Below, in pieces: positions 6,789 to 7,097 of a stretch of DNA of 7,097 bases. The stretch is from an uncultured Erysipelotrichaceae bacterium (GTDB taxonomy: Bacteria > Bacillota_I > Bacilli_A > RFN20 > CAG-826), in NCBI GenBank assembly GCA_900321535.1, contig ONWJ01000045.1, positions 1-7,097 of the forward strand, in the 5' to 3' direction. How positions within the stretch are numbered: the first letter of the stretch is position 1; each line of letters opens with the position of its first letter. Made by a program: the position numbers and the translations under genes. Under the pieces are notes generated by a model, which worked only from the letters and a program-made list of their open reading frames with translations, searched no databases and had not been told where the DNA came from.

Positions 6789-6794
6789 ATTATA
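6789..6794 (-). promoter_or_regulatory. Probable -10 box of dnaX operon promoter (near-leaderless)
   Basis: A perfect TATAAT on the minus strand ends 11 bases before the dnaX ATG. With the usual spacing, transcription would begin near 6782-6783, leaving a 5' leader of only about 5-6 nt. The -35 position (about 6812-6817 at 17-bp spacing) reads TAGGAA, a poor match to TTGACA. The alternative is a promoter further upstream; I could not find a convincing one. Confidence 0.5.
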
Positions 6795-6798
6795 CAGG

Positions 6799-6806
6799 CA
6801 CCTCCC
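6799..6806 (-). promoter_or_regulatory. Shine-Dalgarno-like GGGAGGTG misplaced upstream of dnaX
   Basis: This is a strong anti-16S-complementary sequence, but 21 nt separate it from the dnaX ATG, well beyond the usual 5-10 nt. The TATAAT box lies in between. No ATG, GTG or TTG sits at proper spacing after it. It could be a relic, the spacer of the promoter, or a ribosome standby site on a longer transcript. Confidence 0.3.
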
Positions 6807-6821
6807 TTTTCTTCCTAGTAT

Positions 6822-6836
6822 CTAATCTATGATTAG
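6822..6836. repeat. 15-bp palindrome midway between divergent dnaX and prfA promoters
   Basis: CTAATC-TAT-GATTAG is a perfect 6-bp inverted repeat with a 3-bp spacer. Its centre (6829) is about 38 bp from the dnaX TATAAT and about 40 bp from the prfA TATAAT, almost symmetric. This is the geometry of a dyad bound by a dimeric regulator serving both promoters, but no regulator is identified. A 6-bp dyad in AT-rich DNA can also arise by chance. Confidence 0.35.
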
Positions 6837-6862
6837 CAAGGTTTTTAAACGGCTCTCAACAA

Positions 6863-6871
6863 TGGTATAAT
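6863..6871 (+). promoter_or_regulatory. Extended -10 promoter of prfA (TGgTATAAT)
   Basis: A perfect TATAAT at 6866-6871 is preceded by TG one base upstream, the extended -10 form common in Gram-positive bacteria, which can compensate for a weak -35 (TTTTAA near 6843-6848). The predicted start near 6878 gives a leader of about 14 nt that falls at the Shine-Dalgarno sequence AAAGGAAAG (6875-6883). Confidence 0.6.
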
Positions 6872-6891
6872 TTCAAAGGAAAGCAATAGTT

Positions 6892-7097
6892 ATGGAAGAT
6901 TCAATGCGTAAACGCCTGGAAGCTACCAGGGAAAGATATCATCAATTAGAACAAGAACTCGCTCGTGACGATGCGGCGGACGATTTGAAAAAATTCACCG
7001 CGATCACCAAAGAGCATGCCTCATTAGCTGAACCAACCCGCAAGTTTGAGCGTTACCTCTATTTAGAGGAAGAAGTGAAAGAGTCTTTTGAAATGGA
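6892..7097 (+). CDS. prfA: Peptide chain release factor 1 (RF1), N-terminal 68 codons only
   Basis: RF1 recognises UAA and UAG stop codons and triggers peptide release. Only the N-terminal helical domain is in the window: MEDSMRKRLEATRERYHQLEQEL, then a DDLKKFTAITKEHASLAEPTRKFERY stretch that follows the typical RF1 pattern of a helix, an acidic break, and a helix with K-E-x-A/S-x-L. The PxT anticodon-like and GGQ motifs lie beyond the edge. The ATG at 6892 has AAAGGAAAG eight bases upstream. A second in-frame ATG at 6904 is possible but less well placed. The gene is transcribed divergently from dnaX, outside the minus-strand operon. Identification rests on the N-terminus alone, so RF2 is a less likely alternative. 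Confidence 0.85.
   Translation, partial: MEDSMRKRLEATRERYHQLEQELARDDAADDLKKFTAITKEHASLAEPTRKFERYLYLEEEVKESFEM

Noticed and set aside
6778..6891. SRP (4.5S) RNA or tRNA gene upstream of dnaX, as in some Firmicutes
   Set aside because: The gap is 114 bp and filled by two promoters and a palindrome. No cloverleaf or SRP helix-8-like motif is visible.

Overview
The window is a compact bacterial housekeeping locus. A seven-gene minus-strand cluster (dnaX, ebfC/ybaB, recR, tmk, holB, ricT, rsmI, plus the start of an eighth gene) is read right to left. At the right edge it diverges from the 5' end of prfA on the plus strand. This order is the dnaX-yaaK-recR...tmk...holB-ricT...rsmI segment known from Bacillus subtilis and its relatives, without several genes usually interspersed there (yaaL, bofA, darA, yaaR, yabA, trmN6). 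RicT is a Firmicutes-type PSP1 protein that partners RNase Y. Gene order, RicT and moderate base composition (mid-40s % GC by eye) suggest a Bacillota/Mycoplasmatota-type organism, probably a streamlined Bacilli lineage. TGA is used as a true stop (rsmI, ricT, recR), so this is not a Mycoplasma-code genome.

Layout: 1-119 holds the first 39 codons of an unrecognised gene overlapping the end of rsmI. 116-973 is rsmI (16S rRNA C1402 2'-O-methylation). 970-2220 is ricT with a very long Asn/Gln/Arg/His-rich tail. 2221-2318 is the only sizeable gap inside the cluster and holds two interlocked perfect inverted repeats with pseudoknot topology. 2319-3299 is holB, 3309-3932 tmk, 3929-4525 recR, 4525-4827 ebfC and 4828-6777 dnaX. 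6778-6891 is the divergent promoter region, with two TATAAT boxes around a 15-bp palindrome. 6892 to the window end is the prfA N-terminus.

How the genes fit together: dnaX and holB encode the tau and delta-prime subunits of the replicative clamp loader. tmk supplies dTDP for dTTP synthesis. recR and ebfC belong to recombinational repair and nucleoid association. ricT is linked to mRNA processing. rsmI and prfA act on the ribosomal decoding/P-site region and on termination. Tight junctions (ATGA, TAATG and TAAATG overlaps or abutments) argue for translational coupling and probably one transcript, apart from the ricT leader.

No exotic defence system or mobile element is visible. The most unusual items are the potential pseudoknot before ricT that encloses its Shine-Dalgarno sequence, the low-complexity RicT tail, and a dnaX start that looks almost leaderless.
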